From Metridium senile (lineage: Eukaryota > Cnidaria > Anthozoa > Actiniaria > Metridiidae), in NCBI GenBank assembly GCA_949775045.1, contig OX459097.1, positions 9,033,954 to 9,097,953 of the forward strand: a stretch of DNA of 64,000 nucleotides, given 5' to 3'. Positions 1 through 18,891 of the stretch are shown here, piece after piece. The notes beneath the pieces are model-generated. The model ran no database searches and was not told the DNA's origin. It was given only the letters and a program-made list of their open reading frames with translations. Positions within the stretch are counted from its first letter, which is position 1. Every line of letters begins with the position of its first letter. The translations under genes and the position numbers were made by a program.

Positions 1-254
1 TTACACTCTTGAAAATATTAGTAACTTTAGATCACCATGGATGTTATTTATATGACTGTGCTGAACTTACACATATGTAGTACGTGACTTTTGAAAATTG
101 TAAGATAATATCAATATATTAAATATCAATATAGGATTATATTAATTTGCTATATCCATACATGTTTATTGATTGCTGATCATTGTTCAGGTAAATGATT
201 TGTTTTGCTGGTCTTCCTATAAACCTGCATGTGAACCTGTCCACCACAAACAAT

Positions 255-475
255 AGTGACCCCTTCACAGTTCCTTGCTATATCTTCAAAGGCAGCCAGC
301 CCTTTGCATCAAAGCAAGATGAACGTTAAGCTTGAACTGATAGAGATCTTTGTACACCATGTGGCACAATTATTCACGTGTCTCTATCGTTGCAAGCTCA
401 GCGTTTGTCTCGCTTTGATGCAATGCAAAGGCCTGGCCACCTTTTATGATGGCTCAGGGAACTGTGAAGGGGACT
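255..475. mobile_element. MITE family 1 (GTCCCCTTCACAGTTCC termini), copy 1
   Basis: The two arms are inverted copies of each other. The right end reads as the reverse complement of the GTCCCCTTCACAGTTCC terminus, and the left end is diverged. TA flanks are consistent with a Tc1/mariner-type target site. Other copies are at 19942-20469, 22220-22429, 41688-41852 and 42551-42766. A 77-aa open frame across this copy is a by-product of the repeat. Confidence 0.75.
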
Positions 476-724
476 ATTATAGACATTAGCCATGACACTG
501 AAGCCTTTCAGGCTAAAATTCAAATTTACAATTTGCAATTTAGTTACCATGTGCTGTGCTATAAAAATAAAGTTGCACAATAAATCATAAGTTAAGTGAA
601 TCAAACAGACAATATAATGTTTTGTTGAGTCTGGTCTGAGTGTTATTATTAAACAATAGATTTCTTATTCATTCCATAAGATGTTGAATTATTGATATTG
701 ATGCATATTAATTTATAGGAGTGG

Positions 725-1390
725 TACACAGTGTTGTTAACTGATATTAATAATGTATTACAGCTTCATTTACTGCTACCAAATGAACATTTGGTAGGAA
801 GAAGAGACAAAGTACTGTAGAATTCAATGTTTTAACATATATTAATAATGTATTACAGCTTCATTTACTCCTGCCAAATGAACATTTGGTAGGAAGAAGA
901 GACAAAGTACTGTAGAATTCAATGTTGTTAACAGATATTAATAGTGTATTACAGGTCATTTACTGCTGCCAAATGAACATTTGGTAGGAAGAAGAGACAA
1001 AGTACTGTAGAATTCAATGTTGTTAACAGATATTAATAGTGTATTAGTCATAATTTACCTCTACCAATTGAACATTTGGTAGGAAGAAGAGACAAAGTAC
1101 TGTAGAATTCAATGTTGTTAACAGATATTAATAGTGTATTAGACATAATTTACCTCTACCAAATGAACATTTGGTAGGAAGAAGAGACAAAGTACTGTAG
1201 AATTCAATGTTGTTAACAGATATTAATAGTGTATTACAGGTCATTTACTGCTGCCAAATGAACATTTGGTAGGAAGAAGAGACAAAGTACTGTAGAATTC
1301 AATGTTGTTAACAGATATTAATAGTGTATTAGTCATAATTTACCTCTACCAAATGAACATTTGGTAGGAAAAGTGTACTGTAGAATTCAA
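725..1390. repeat. 95-bp minisatellite, seven copies
   Basis: The motif TTGGTAGGAAGAAGAGAC recurs at 791, 886, 981, 1076, 1171, 1266 and 1361, exactly 95 bp apart (the last copy is deleted after TTGGTAGGAA). Each unit carries a short inverted repeat, CCAAATG-AA-CATTTGG, and most carry GAATTCAATGTTGTTAACAG. Two sub-variants (CAGGTCATTTACTGCTGCC and AGTCATAATTTACCTCTACC) are interspersed, as expected for unequal exchange. Confidence 0.95.
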
Positions 1391-1507
1391 CGCATAATTT
1401 ATACACAGAAACTTATTTTACAAATTATATTTTTTAAGTAATGCTTCCAAATGCAAAAATATACATGTTATTTACAAAATTCAATTATTTCATTTTAGAC
1501 AAGAGAG

Positions 1508-8894
<7,387 letters not shown>

Positions 8895-9106
8895 CAAGCC
8901 TAGCTATCCCGCCCTGCCGGCTATAACAGAAATTTTAGAATGTAATAATTTTTCATTAACTACATAGCGTGTTGCCTCTATTGCACACATATTTTTTTCT
9001 CAAAACACTATGTCTGCAAAACAACACTCTATAATTGGTTATAATTTTTATTTAGCCTCCACCGAGTACAACTCAGCTATCGAGGGCCAATCGCAGAAGC
9101 ACGCCC

Positions 9107-9112
9107 AATAAA
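9107..9112 (+). promoter_or_regulatory. Candidate polyadenylation signal for the aminotransferase gene
   Basis: The first canonical AATAAA after the stop codon at 8892-8894, 213 bp downstream. Assigned on position only. Confidence 0.4.
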
Positions 9113-9286
9113 CTAAATGAATAATCTTATTTCGGGAGACAGTTTTTGAGGAAAAGTACAAATTCAATGCAGGCTATATTATATGTAATCTGCATAATAG
9201 CTACTACATGTACTAAAATCTAAGGTGGAATAAGTTCGAATCTTTCTAATATCTCAATTGTTTCTTGATCACACTTAGTGTGATCT

Positions 9287-9632
9287 AGCCTGCGTTACAT
9301 CCGGTTTATTCCCCGTAATAACCGTCTGCGAAATAACGAACATATTCGTGTTCTGAGACCCCCAGCGAATAGCAGGAAAATATATAATAGATGCTGATTG
9401 GCTGTTGACCTTTCAAATTCTAACGAGTCCTCCCATTGGTTATTATCTCAAACGGGAAAGACTGAGGCGTGTAATCGAACCAATGGGAGGACTCGTTAGA
9501 ATTTGAAAGGTCAACAGCCAATCAGCATCTATTATATATTTTCCTGCTATTCGCTGGGGGTCTCAGAACACGAATATGTTCGTTATTTCGCAGACGGTTA
9601 TTACGGGGAATAAACCGGATGTAACGCAGGCT
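9287..9632. mobile_element. Foldback element with near-perfect arms of about 160 bp
   Basis: AGCCTGCGTTACATCCGG at the left is mirrored by CCGGATGTAACGCAGGCT at the right. The arms match almost perfectly to the centre, leaving a short loop near 9450-9470. The near identity suggests a recent origin or recent gene conversion. It lies just 3' of the aminotransferase gene. Confidence 0.92.
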
Positions 9633-9825
9633 AAGTGTGATCAAACCTCGACTTTTAGCATGTTTTGATATCTAGTATGTATATCGTAGGGACTGTTATT
9701 AATCCCGTACCACGAGATTTTCTAGATTGTATGCAATAATAGGTTATGGTATATCCACCCATACAGAGCTTATAAGGGGTAATTGAGGGAGTTTTTATTC
9801 TGTATAATAATTGTAATATGTTTGA

Positions 9826-9915
9826 TAGGTAATATAATGAAATTTGTAACACCGTAAAAAAATGTTGACTTCACTTTACTGACGTTTCGAGCTTTAGCCC
9901 TTCGACGGAGTAAAA
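9826..9915. repeat. Dispersed repeat (GACGTTTCGAGCTTTAGCCC motif), copy 1
   Basis: This segment contains TTTGTAACACCGTAAAAAA, then GACGTTTCGAGCTTTAGCCC and CGGAGTAAAA. Related segments occur at 33575-33664, and in reverse orientation at about 40489-40545 and 41093-41160. Its class is not recognisable from the sequence. Confidence 0.7.
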
Positions 9916-9921
9916 AGGATA

Positions 9922-10199
9922 CACCCTTTCCGAGAAAGTTTGTCACCCGTGTAAAGAACACAAGCTAGTGGCGCAAAGGATCATGGATCAGTTCCGAAAC
10001 TAAATGTACATTCGGAACGCCTCTCTTGTTGTTTGATAAGTCAAGATTCACATTTCTCAATAACATATTGACAAGTGTAGCAATGTGGCCATGAAATCCC
10101 TGCGTTCTAATAAAGTATACATAGGTTACCCATAGTCCCCTGCGCTACTACCTTGTAGGCTTTTCACTTCACGGGTGACAAACTTTCTCGGAAAGGGTG
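9922..10199. mobile_element. MITE family 3 (TACACCCTTTCCGAGAAAG termini), copy 1
   Basis: Terminal inverted repeats of about 30 bp (to GTTTGTCACCCGTG) flank a unique centre, with TA at both borders. The other copy, in the opposite orientation, is at 18892-19170. No open frame for a transposase. Confidence 0.88.
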
Positions 10200-10222
10200 T
10201 ATGTAATATGTTTTGTATGTAA

Positions 10223-10380
10223 TAGAGTGCATTCAAAAAAAAAAGTAACAAAAGCTTGAAACACTAATTACTAAATTGTGCAAAATAGTGCTAGTTGAAC
10301 AATAGAAAACAATAGAATTAGCATAAAATAGTACAAAATAGTATTACTAGTGTTTCACGCTTTTAATAAATACACTCTAT
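10223..10380. mobile_element. 158-bp MITE with TAGAGTG termini
   Basis: The left end TAGAGTGCATT is mirrored by the right end ACACTCTA. The arms also share CTTGAAACACTA / TAGTGTTTCACGC. The larger element at 11635-11851 has a similar TAGAGTGC terminus. Confidence 0.7.
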
Positions 10381-11634
10381 GTAATATATAATATGTTTGA
10401 ATAAGCTAATTGAATTCAGGGGTATGAAGATAAATTTTCCCTTAGTCGGAATAGAAACATTTGGTATTGGATGTAATGGTGATTATATTTGTAGATAACG
10501 TGGTAAATTCACAAGCCGGTTTGTTTATCTCATTTATCTCTCGACGACGATGGTTGTGATGCTGATTACGTTGGTGACGGTGGTGGTGGTGGTTATGATG
10601 ATGATGATAATAATAATGGTGATGATGCCATTGTAATGGTGCCGGGCTATCTCATTTGACCGGCCGGTTTCTCTTCCCGACAAAATCGCGAAGATATTTG
10701 ATAAAATATCGTCATTTTCGGATTAAAACGAGGGGGCTAGTGCGAGTTTTTAAGTTATCATTATTTCTCGCTCCAAAGTTTCAGAATAAAATGATCCGTT
10801 TTACTGCACGTAATATAAATGAAAAGTCTCATAAAAGTCGTAATTCAGTCATTTTTGAAACATGCGCAGAAATGTGAAACCGAGGAATTATCTTAATAGG
10901 AATTTTATTGGATTGCGGCTGTGTTTTTTTGGTCCGTTGAGTGAAGCTCATGGAGATCCACTTGAATTAATGCAACTGTTAATTAATTAATTAATTAATG
11001 CAAGTGTTATGTTAAGCATGACGGCGTCATAATCATAAGCACAGTCATTAGAAATGGAGAAGTTTCCATTTTCGTATGATTATGACTATGATTATGGCGT
11101 AAACCGTACAATCAGGATAATAAAGGGTAATCGGACTCGCATATGAGCTCATATCACAATTCATTTACAAACACACAAAATGTATCCCTCTACCCTAACA
11201 ATAGAGTCCGATTATACCCTTTATTATTTAAACATTTGTTTTGAAGTCATTTTGTTTCAATATTCCCGCCTTTAAAATTCAATTCTTTTGGCAGACAAGT
11301 CGCGCCAAGATTTGGTTGCTATGTGACGTCACACTGTCATACATGACTGTACCGGGGCTTTATTAAAGAAACCTTTGGAGTTACCTCCTCCCTCCTGCGT
11401 ACAATCTTAATCGTAAACGTGGTTATGATTATGATTATGACGCCGTGTGAACCAGGCTTTAGTGTTACATGCTATAAAAAGTGGTAATGGATTATGCTAA
11501 CACTGCGAATCCTTCCATAATAGACGAAGACTCAAACTTGCGTTGTGTCCTCAAAATATTTCCACATTATCGTAGATACGTGCGAATAAAATCATCAGGT
11601 TTATTCTAGATTCACACCCAACCTTCTCTCGCAA

Positions 11635-11851
11635 TAGAGTGCAAACACTTTTAAAATCCGTGAAATAAAATAAAATAGTTCTTATTTAGTGGTTATCACT
11701 CAACCAGAACAGTCTAAGAAAAGGCAAATACAAAGGAGACAATACTTCATTACAGCTTTACTTGTCTAAAATAGTCACTAATTGTCACTAAATAAGAACT
11801 ATTAGACATTACAAATTAGATTTTATTTCACGGATTAAGTGTTTGCGCTCT
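11635..11851. mobile_element. 217-bp foldback element with TAGAGTGCAAACAC termini
   Basis: TAGAGTGCAAACACTT and AAGTGTTTGCGCTCTA are inverted ends, with matching inner arms (AATCCGTGAAATAAAAT) and a second inverted block around AGTTCTTATTTAGTG. Confidence 0.85.
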
Positions 11852-11966
11852 ATGTCTTGGGATTATATTATGTTTTACTAAAAGAAATTGTGAATATCAA
11901 CACATGGTCATAAAGAAATGCATTACAAATGCTTCATGTGTTGAATGTCTGAGGAAGATCGAGTTA

Positions 11967-12140
11967 CAGTGGAACCCCGTTTATCCGGCCACTGAAGGGA
12001 CAGCCCAAAGTGGCCGTATTAACGAGGTGGCCGTATTAAGCGGGTAAATTTTATAGAAAATGTATGGGCATGCATTTCGTCGGGACCTGAACAACTGGCC
12101 GCAATAACGGGGCGGGTGGCCGTGAGGCGGGGTTTCACTG
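11967..12140. mobile_element. pogo/Tigger-like MITE with TA target duplication
   Basis: CAGTGGAACCCCGTTTATCC at the left and ...GGCGGGGTTTCACTG at the right are inverted repeats directly flanked by TA. CAGTGGAACC-type ends with TA are typical of pogo-group elements. GTGGCCGTATTAA-type subrepeats fill the centre. A second element of this type is at 21258-21434. Confidence 0.85.
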
Positions 12141-12419
12141 TAGGTCTATATTACACCTTCAAGATTCACACCCAGACTCGTTTCGCCTCAATATGTCTTG
12201 GGATTATATTATGTTTTACTAAAATTGTGAATATCACACATGGTCATCAAGTAAAGAAATACATGACAAATGCTTCATCATGCGTTGCATGTCTAATGAA
12301 GATCGAATTATCTAGGCGGGAATATTGACTGACCCATGCCCTGATTACTGATCAGACTTTTTACACTTAATTTTCAATTGATACACCGAATCGAAATATG
12401 GTTACCAATTTGAATAACT

Positions 12420-12510
12420 ATTATTGACTCACTAGCCTCTCACTCATGTAAAAACTCCATTGTATTCCATCATGAAATGAGGCTAGTCAGTCAAGAACAA
12501 TAGCAGGTCG
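12420..12510. mobile_element. Short foldback element (GGCTAGYCAGTCAAGAACAA type)
   Basis: TATTGACTCACTAGCCTC and GAGGCTAGTCAGTCAAGAAC form inverted arms around AAAACTCCATTGT. A second complete copy is at about 42458-42540, and half an arm lies at about 7085-7115. Confidence 0.65.
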
Positions 12511-12530
12511 TCATATTTCAATTCAGTCTA

Positions 12531-13014
12531 TAAAGCGTCGTTTACACGACCAATTTTTCCTTGACAAGTATACTTGACAATTTTCAATGCTCGTGTAGAC
12601 GATCAGCAAGTTTTCCTTGACAATTTTAAATTGACAAGGTTTCCTTGCTCGTGTAGATGATGAACAAGTTTTCCTTGACAAGTTTAGGTTGTGCCCGCAA
12701 TGCCTTGCAATCAGCGGAGTACTAACAAAATATTGGTTCCAGTCCCTTGTCGAGTAAGAAACAAAATGGAGTTTACTTTGACTGATCGTGCGAAAAGACT
12801 GGGAACTAATCTCATTAATATTCCTTGCCACATTTTCCTTGTTGTCCGTCTACACAAATTTCATCCTTGACAATTTTTCCTTGACAAGGAAAAGCCAACA
12901 TGCTAGCTTTTCCTTGTCAAGGAAAAATTGTTCATTTTACTCCATCTACACGAGCAATTTTTCCTTGTCAAGGAAAACTTGTCAAGGAAAAATTGCTCAT
13001 GTAACCGCCGCTTA
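12531..13014. mobile_element. 484-bp foldback element packed with TTTTCCTTGACAAG motifs
   Basis: The ends AAGCGTCGTTTACACGA and the complement of TTAAGCGGCGGTTACATGA are imperfect inverted repeats. The interior carries about a dozen copies of TTTTCCTTGACAAG or its complement in both orientations, separated by CTCGTGTAGA-type spacers. It ends about 55 bp beyond the stop codon of the minus-strand gene at 13070-13993, so it may supply part of that gene's 3' UTR. Confidence 0.8.
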
Positions 13015-13069
13015 AGGCATTGATAATACAAATTTAAAACAGATAACACATTGAAGCATTTCTAATGTA

Positions 13070-13993
13070 TTATATTTTACTATTTGACCAATCTTGATGC
13101 GCTTTGACAAGTTCGCGTTGCAAATCTCTCGCCATTTTGTCCTTGAGTTCTTCCTCCTTTCTCCTAAACTCCATTTCCAAGGCATTTTTCTCACCTTGGA
13201 ATATCTTAGCCAATTCGTTTTTCTGAGCTTTCATGTCTTCTAATGCGTCCTTTAGCCCATCGATTACGTCATGGAGGCTTTCAACCTCTTCACAATATTG
13301 AGATTCTATTTCAGTAGTGATTTCATCCCGTATAAGGTCTTTCTCAATCTCTATTTTGTCTAATATGGCTTGTTTGTCGCGCTTATAATTTTGCATCAAC
13401 GTCTGTTTACGGAAACGCATCAGTGTACATAGCACCATCTCTTTTTCCTGGACACTTATTGGTGGCATTGTTTTATCTTTTGGTTTGGTCACTTTGTTTG
13501 GTGTCGTGGTATTAGAATGATCCCACTCGGGATCCCAGTCCAAATCGCTTGTGGAATGACCACTTTTATCCAATATTGGGAACGTTTCTCTTAGATTTTG
13601 TATTTCTTCCCAGAGAAAATCCTTCTCTTCGGTTAAAGTGCTTATTTGTTCAGTTTGGTCTTCTATAATACCTTGATAATGTTTTGTCAGTTTAATCCCT
13701 AGTCCGCTCTTCTCTTTAGCAAATTCCTTTTGCATAAGTGCGCTCTCGGCTTTGTATTTCTCCTCAAGAAGTCTCACTTGAAAAGACACAGAATCTGCGT
13801 CAAAGTCTGTCTGCGTTGAAATATTTTTAGATTCTCCACGCTTCTGCTCGTCGATAAGTGAAGATAAGGATTTTGAAGGTAAATTGCCAACATCGAGTTG
13901 TATGAAGCCGTTTATCATATTTCCTGCACCTTGTGGAGATCCAAAAAGCTCGCTGCTTTTCTTAACTGTAATTCTCATTTTTGTGTTCTCCAT
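13070..13993 (-). CDS. Intronless 307-aa coiled-coil protein, ninein-cluster neighbour
   Basis: A single open frame from ATG (context AAAAATATGG, A at -3 and G at +4) to TAA. Residues 1-60 look disordered. About 70-130 form heptad-like helix (LLEEKYKAESALMQKEF and on). About 130-180 is an acidic/Thr-Pro linker. About 180-300 is a second long, highly charged coiled coil ending in RELVKAHQDWSNSKI. The composition resembles the first exon of the next gene (19574-29948) and the coiled coil of the ninein gene beyond it. I see no EF-hand and no ninein C-terminal module. No splice acceptor precedes the ATG closely and no convincing donor precedes the stop, so it reads as one exon. It could be a truncated ninein-type paralogue, a retrocopy, or an unrelated coiled-coil protein. 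I do not recognise it as a named family. Confidence 0.6.
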   Translation of the reverse strand: MENTKMRITVKKSSELFGSPQGAGNMINGFIQLDVGNLPSKSLSSLIDEQKRGESKNISTQTDFDADSVSFQVRLLEEKYKAESALMQKEFAKEKSGLGIKLTKHYQGIIEDQTEQISTLTEEKDFLWEEIQNLRETFPILDKSGHSTSDLDWDPEWDHSNTTTPNKVTKPKDKTMPPISVQEKEMVLCTLMRFRKQTLMQNYKRDKQAILDKIEIEKDLIRDEITTEIESQYCEEVESLHDVIDGLKDALEDMKAQKNELAKIFQGEKNALEMEFRRKEEELKDKMARDLQRELVKAHQDWSNSKI

Positions 13994-15689
13994 ATTTTTG
14001 AATTAAAATCAAATTTTCCCATCGAAGTGTGAATTTTTGTAAAATATTCCTTGACTTAAATCGACGATAATTTCGCATTACTCAGACACAGAACCTTATT
14101 ATTTTTGGCAATATACCTTAATTTCGCAATATTATTGTTCCACAGTTGCAGAAGATGTTCTAAAATATTTTGTCTATATTGATATACACTTGACGTCTTG
14201 AAGCATTAAACCAGAGACAAAATCTTGACTTGTTATTCTAGAATAATGGTGTATTCTTGTATCAAAATATCTTATCAATGTAATTCCATTAAATTTCCAC
14301 AGTTGCAATTAGTATTTTCGAATACTCTAGTGTATATTATTAGAATATTCCTCCAGAATTTGCTTTTGACAGTTTTGAATCTTGAAACATCTCCAATCTT
14401 GACATGCCATTGCGAACTCCAATCTAATCAGTCGTAATGTTTTACCTTTTTAGGTGTTATTCCCTATTCCTTTTCCCGCAATTACCAAAGATATTTTTGG
14501 ACGTTATTTCAACCAGAAACATGTCGACCTCCGCAGCGTTGTCATAGGGAGACTCATTGAAAAAAATGATTTCTTAATGAAAAAACTAAGCCTATAATTC
14601 GTTCATCTCGAATTCATGCAGATCTGTACCCGTTAGCGTTTTCATTAGTACAATAGTTTTTAAATCGTTCACCACAATGATACCAAAAACACAAAAATAT
14701 CTATATAGTCATCTATTGTTTAGCAGAGATTATGAAGCTTATTATTCAATATGTGCCTTTTGTTTTTATCTTTAGCTCAGTCTGTGGGTTTTTCCTTAAG
14801 CTGGTAAAATGCCAAAAGCCCCATTACAAGGAGAAACGCATCAGTAATACATATTTAATGTCTTTCTCAAATTAAATCTAGCATTTGCTATGGATCGTTT
14901 AAAAATAATTTCTGGTAACATTTCTTGTTATTTTCTTATACTTCTTGATTGACACAAAGTAATTTTGATAATTGTAACAATTACGTAGAAAAGTTTATTT
15001 TTTCCAAAGTAGTTTTTTATCAGGTTTTATGCCAATTAATACTTTCTTTTTAATTCTCAGTAATTGTGTTCATTTTGTTTCTGATTAAAATACTGTTTCC
15101 AATTTACACCGGTCTTTAAAACGTTGACAGACTTGTCTTGTTCAGTTACTACATACTAGAATCAATGTACGCATTTTACGTTTTTGTCTTTTAAGATGTT
15201 TTTCAACTCTTGCAGTATATTTGTTCTTCATAAAATGCAAAATGCGTGTATAAAACGTGTCTCCTTTTTAGTCTTTGAAATATATCTAAATAATCACTAT
15301 TCCTCCCTCCGTGTCTGGTACTATAACAACCTTGCTTTCAGTGGCAAATGTGTTTTTGTGTTTAATTAGATATATAATTCCCACAATTCCCTGGAGGGAC
15401 TAAAATCCCTCAAACATTTAAATAGTCGAAATTTAGGAATACATTATTTACTTAAGAACCCGCATAAGCAATACGAATTATTTCAGCAAATATATATATG
15501 CTCTTTGCAAGAGACTTTGAAACATTGTTTTCAGTTTGTCTTCTTTTGTTTAGATACTTGCGTTATGTCTTAAGATTTTGCAAGTCCATAAATATAAAAT
15601 GTAGATGAATTTCAGTATTGTATTTATGTTAAGGGAACAGTTTTAGCAAATGTCGGTCTGTTATACTAAGCTGTCTGTCTGATAAAATT

Positions 15690-16350
15690 TTCCTCAAAAA
15701 ATCTACGTACGTGGTCAACCACAAGAAATTTATATCATTTATGAATATTTATTATGACCGTAGTGATTCTATATAATTAGTAACTTTTCTTTTACTCCGC
15801 ATATGTCTCAGTATCCCACTGAATATCTATGTAATTAGATATGTGCGTTATAATTTTCCTCACAAAATCAACGTATACATGGTTAACCACAAAAAATGTA
15901 TATCATTTATGAATATTTATTAAATGAACGTAGTGATTCTATATAATTATTAAGTAACTTCCCTATTACTCCGCGTATGTCCAAGTATCTCCCCCATGAA
16001 TATCTATCTAATGTAACTCAGTGCGTTATAATTTCCCTCACAAAATCAACGTACGTGGTTAACCACAAGAAATCTATATTACTTATGAATATTTATTATG
16101 CCCGTAGTGATTCTGTATAATTAGTTACTTCTCTATTACTCCGCGTATGTCCAAGTATCTCCCCCATGAATATCTATCTAACTCAGTGCGTTATAATTTC
16201 CCTCACAAAATCAACGTACGTGGTTAACCACAAGAAATGTATATTGTTTTTGAATATTTATTATATGACCGTACTACGTACTACTATAATTAGTAACTTC
16301 TCTGTTTCTTTGCATATGTCCCAGTATCCCACTTTTAAATCTTTGTATCG
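15690..16350. repeat. Tandem repeat of about 165-176 bp, four copies
   Basis: Each unit contains AAAATCAACGTACGTGGTTAA (or a variant), CCACAAGAAAT, GAATATTTATTATG and ACTCCGCGTATGTCC. The GG(T/C)TAACC/GGTCAACC core recurs at 15713, 15881, 16057 and 16222. TGGTTAACCA is itself palindromic. Confidence 0.88.
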
Positions 16351-16670
16351 AACTAAGTAGGGTTTTCCGATTTACCGGCACAAAGGCAGATTTGGCACTA
16401 ATAATGCCAGATGATAGTACCAGTGTTAATTTGTAATTATTTCTGCAATATTGTTCTTATTTTTCTATTCTTACTCTGAAAATGTAATATTTTGAACACA
16501 TGCAACTCCTAGAAATTCTAATAACGGTAAACATGCACGTATGCTAATTAGTATCTGGTACTATTAGTACCAAAGTCGCTAAATCGGAAAACGCTAGTGC
16601 GTTATAACCCGGTAAAAGCACTAGTACTGTACCACAACAAACTCGTTATACCAAAATATTGGGTTTGGTA

Positions 16671-16927
16671 TACACCTATTTCAAAAAACGTTGTCAGAAT
16701 GAGATCTGCAATCTGCAATCTAAGACAAAAATGAATTAGGGGTACGGCAGTTTTTTCTCACAAAAAATTCGTTTGCGTGCACTTTCTGGCTTCGGATGTG
16801 GGGATGGTAAATATAGATGTGAAGGTGCTAAGCGCAAAAAAAACAAAAAAAAAAACAGGGCCAATTCATTTCGGTCAGATTGCAGATTGCAGATCTCCTT
16901 GTGATAACGTTTTTTGAAATAGGTGTA
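16671..16927. mobile_element. 257-bp MITE with TACACCTATTTCAAAAAACG termini
   Basis: Terminal inverted repeats of about 30 bp run from TACACCTATTTC inward, followed by an inverted block AGATCTGCAATCTGCAATCT / AGATTGCAGATTGCAGATCT. TA at both borders. Confidence 0.85.
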
Positions 16928-17161
16928 TGTCTTTGATTAAAGGAAGATCGGAGGAGGAGGAGGGGGGAGGTTAAAGAGAATTGCTAAATGTTCTCTTGGA
17001 CAGCTTATAGTCAATTTGCCGCCCCATATAAGAGAATCCGGAATAATGCGGGATTTCAGGTTTTAATGGCTGGATTCCGGATTCCATCAAAGTCGGTTGT
17101 TTTCGTGGATTCCGGATTTCCTTACGTGGGGCTATTAATTTTGCATTCATTATTTGCATTC

Positions 17162-17309
17162 ACACCTTATTCCAAAATGGCTGACTGGCCCTTGATGTCT
17201 CGTTCTCATGAAATAAATTCACTCAAGCTCATAGACAAAAGAATAATGTCATGAGAGTGAGGCAACAAGGGCCAATGGACCAAAAGGTCGCCATTTTGGA
17301 ATAAGGTGT
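17162..17309. mobile_element. 148-bp MITE with ACACCTTATTCCAAAATGG termini
   Basis: ACACCTTATTCCAAAATGGC and GCCATTTTGGAATAAGGTGT are exact inverted ends, with a partial inverted interior around GGCCCTTG / CAAGGGCC. Confidence 0.88.
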
Positions 17310-18891
17310 ATAGTGATAATCGATATTGTAATATACACTGCCATCTAGCCTCCTCCGCAGGCATCCCTTCCCAAGTTATCGGATTTTTCGGATTTCTGGG
17401 TTTCCTGTGTCAACGGACGGGCCGAGGGGGAATGAGGAGAAGAGAAGAGAAGAGAGGGGATGCCTGCCGAAATTCGACAAGGTCTTGACCTTCTGCGCAT
17501 ATGGCCGCGCATACAAATAACTGCCGTAGGGGGGGGGGATAGGTGGGAGTTGAGTTGTTCGTAATAAAATTTGTGTCCCTCTCCCTAAGTCGTATTATGT
17601 TGACTAGTTGACAACAACTCCGCTCCTTCCTAATCCTCTAATTAGCTTCCAGTCTCCTCGCGTCCTACCATATAGTTTACACAGGAAGCCCAAAACGGAA
17701 ATAAAAGGGAAAGAGTTGCCTGCGGAGGAGGCTAACTGCCATCATCGTTATCATCTTTATTATCATCATCATCATTATTACCATTACTACCATCACATGC
17801 AGTCTTTGTTATGTTTATTAATAATCATCTTAATCATCTTCATAATCAGGTTATCACCATCGTTATCAATGTAACCTTCATCACCAATAGTTTCTTAATT
17901 GAAATCATCACCGGTATTCTAACACGATCGTTATTATTATGGCGATCGTCATCACTATTGTCATCTTCATCAATATCAGCATCATAGATTTTACCCTCAT
18001 TATGAACCTCCTTATCATTATCACGGATGCCATGCATCCTCATCATAATCACTATCATTATCACCCTCCTCGTGATTATCATCGTCCTTATTACTTTAAG
18101 GGGGTTTAGTAAAAACTGGACGAAATATAGGAGGGGTTATGATATTTTTGCCAACCAAGAAGGGGGGGGGGGGTGGTGGTTTATATTTGGAAAAGGCAAC
18201 ATGTGATTTTGTCCCCTCCCCCCTATACTGACTAATAAGCCCCCTAACCATCATTTATATCTCTGCCATCCTTCATAGACGAACTTGAAGTATATACTAT
18301 AATTTGAAGTAATTCACTCATTCGATAAATAGGTCAAATTAAATAACAGGTTTTTTTGTTAAAAATTCAATTTATTGTTCTCTTCGAAACATGCATAGAA
18401 ATAACTATAGTTTAAACGCTTTAAATTAAAAAGCAAGATACTATTATCGAAAACCATTGATACAACTAACATTCGGTGTAAATAGATATATGTAATAAAT
18501 TGATATTGTAATGTAATTGCAGCCCCAGTATAACTTGTTGGAAATATCTAGTTCTCTTGCAATGGCAAGGATTTAGAATTTCTTCAAAGAAATTTGACTA
18601 TATATTAAACATGTTTTTTTTAAATATATGAAAAATACAACTAATACATTCAGTGTAAATAGGCGATATATTTTTATGTAGTTACATGCAGCAGGAATGT
18701 TTTTTTTTTTTGAAAGTTCATTTTTAAAGCTTTCTTACAATAGCAAGAATTTGGTATTTCCTTATAGAAATTTGACTAAATATCAAATCTGTTTAAAATA
18801 TTTGAAATATTTGAAAAATAAAACATTGAGAATCACCTGAAAGTCTTCTCTACAAGAGATGTTGAACATACAGAAAGTAGATATACCCTTT

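Larger units (their letters stand above)
1..1507. other. Upstream region of the aminotransferase gene
   Basis: I see no coding exon here. The stretch holds one MITE copy (255-475), AT-rich filler and a seven-copy 95-bp minisatellite (about 725-1390) that ends about 110 bp before the first recognised coding exon. The promoter or a 5' non-coding exon probably lies here or to the left, because a good splice acceptor (TTTTAG at 1493-1498) precedes the start codon. I cannot point to a specific promoter. Confidence 0.5.
9113..13069. other. Intergenic region between the convergent aminotransferase and 307-aa genes
   Basis: I find no exon on either strand. The region is largely built from foldback elements (9287-9632, 9922-10199, 10223-10380, 11635-11851, 11967-12140, 12531-13014), plus an AT-rich run and a short GGTGAT-type simple repeat near 10555-10625. 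Open frames of up to about 100 aa map onto the repeats. Confidence 0.7.

Noticed and set aside
256..489. 77-aa plus-strand frame
   Set aside because: Lies within MITE family 1 copy 1; parallel frames in other copies are broken differently.
9770..9961. Open frames containing RRRAKARNVSKVKSTFF, also at 33542-33733
   Set aside because: They come from the dispersed GACGTTTCGAGCTTTAGCCC repeat. It may be the end of a retroelement, but no reverse-transcriptase or endonuclease motif is present to support that.
12523..13015. Open frames of 102 and 75 aa with repeated FSLSRK / LSRKNC words
   Set aside because: Products of the repeated TTTTCCTTGACAAG motif in a foldback element.
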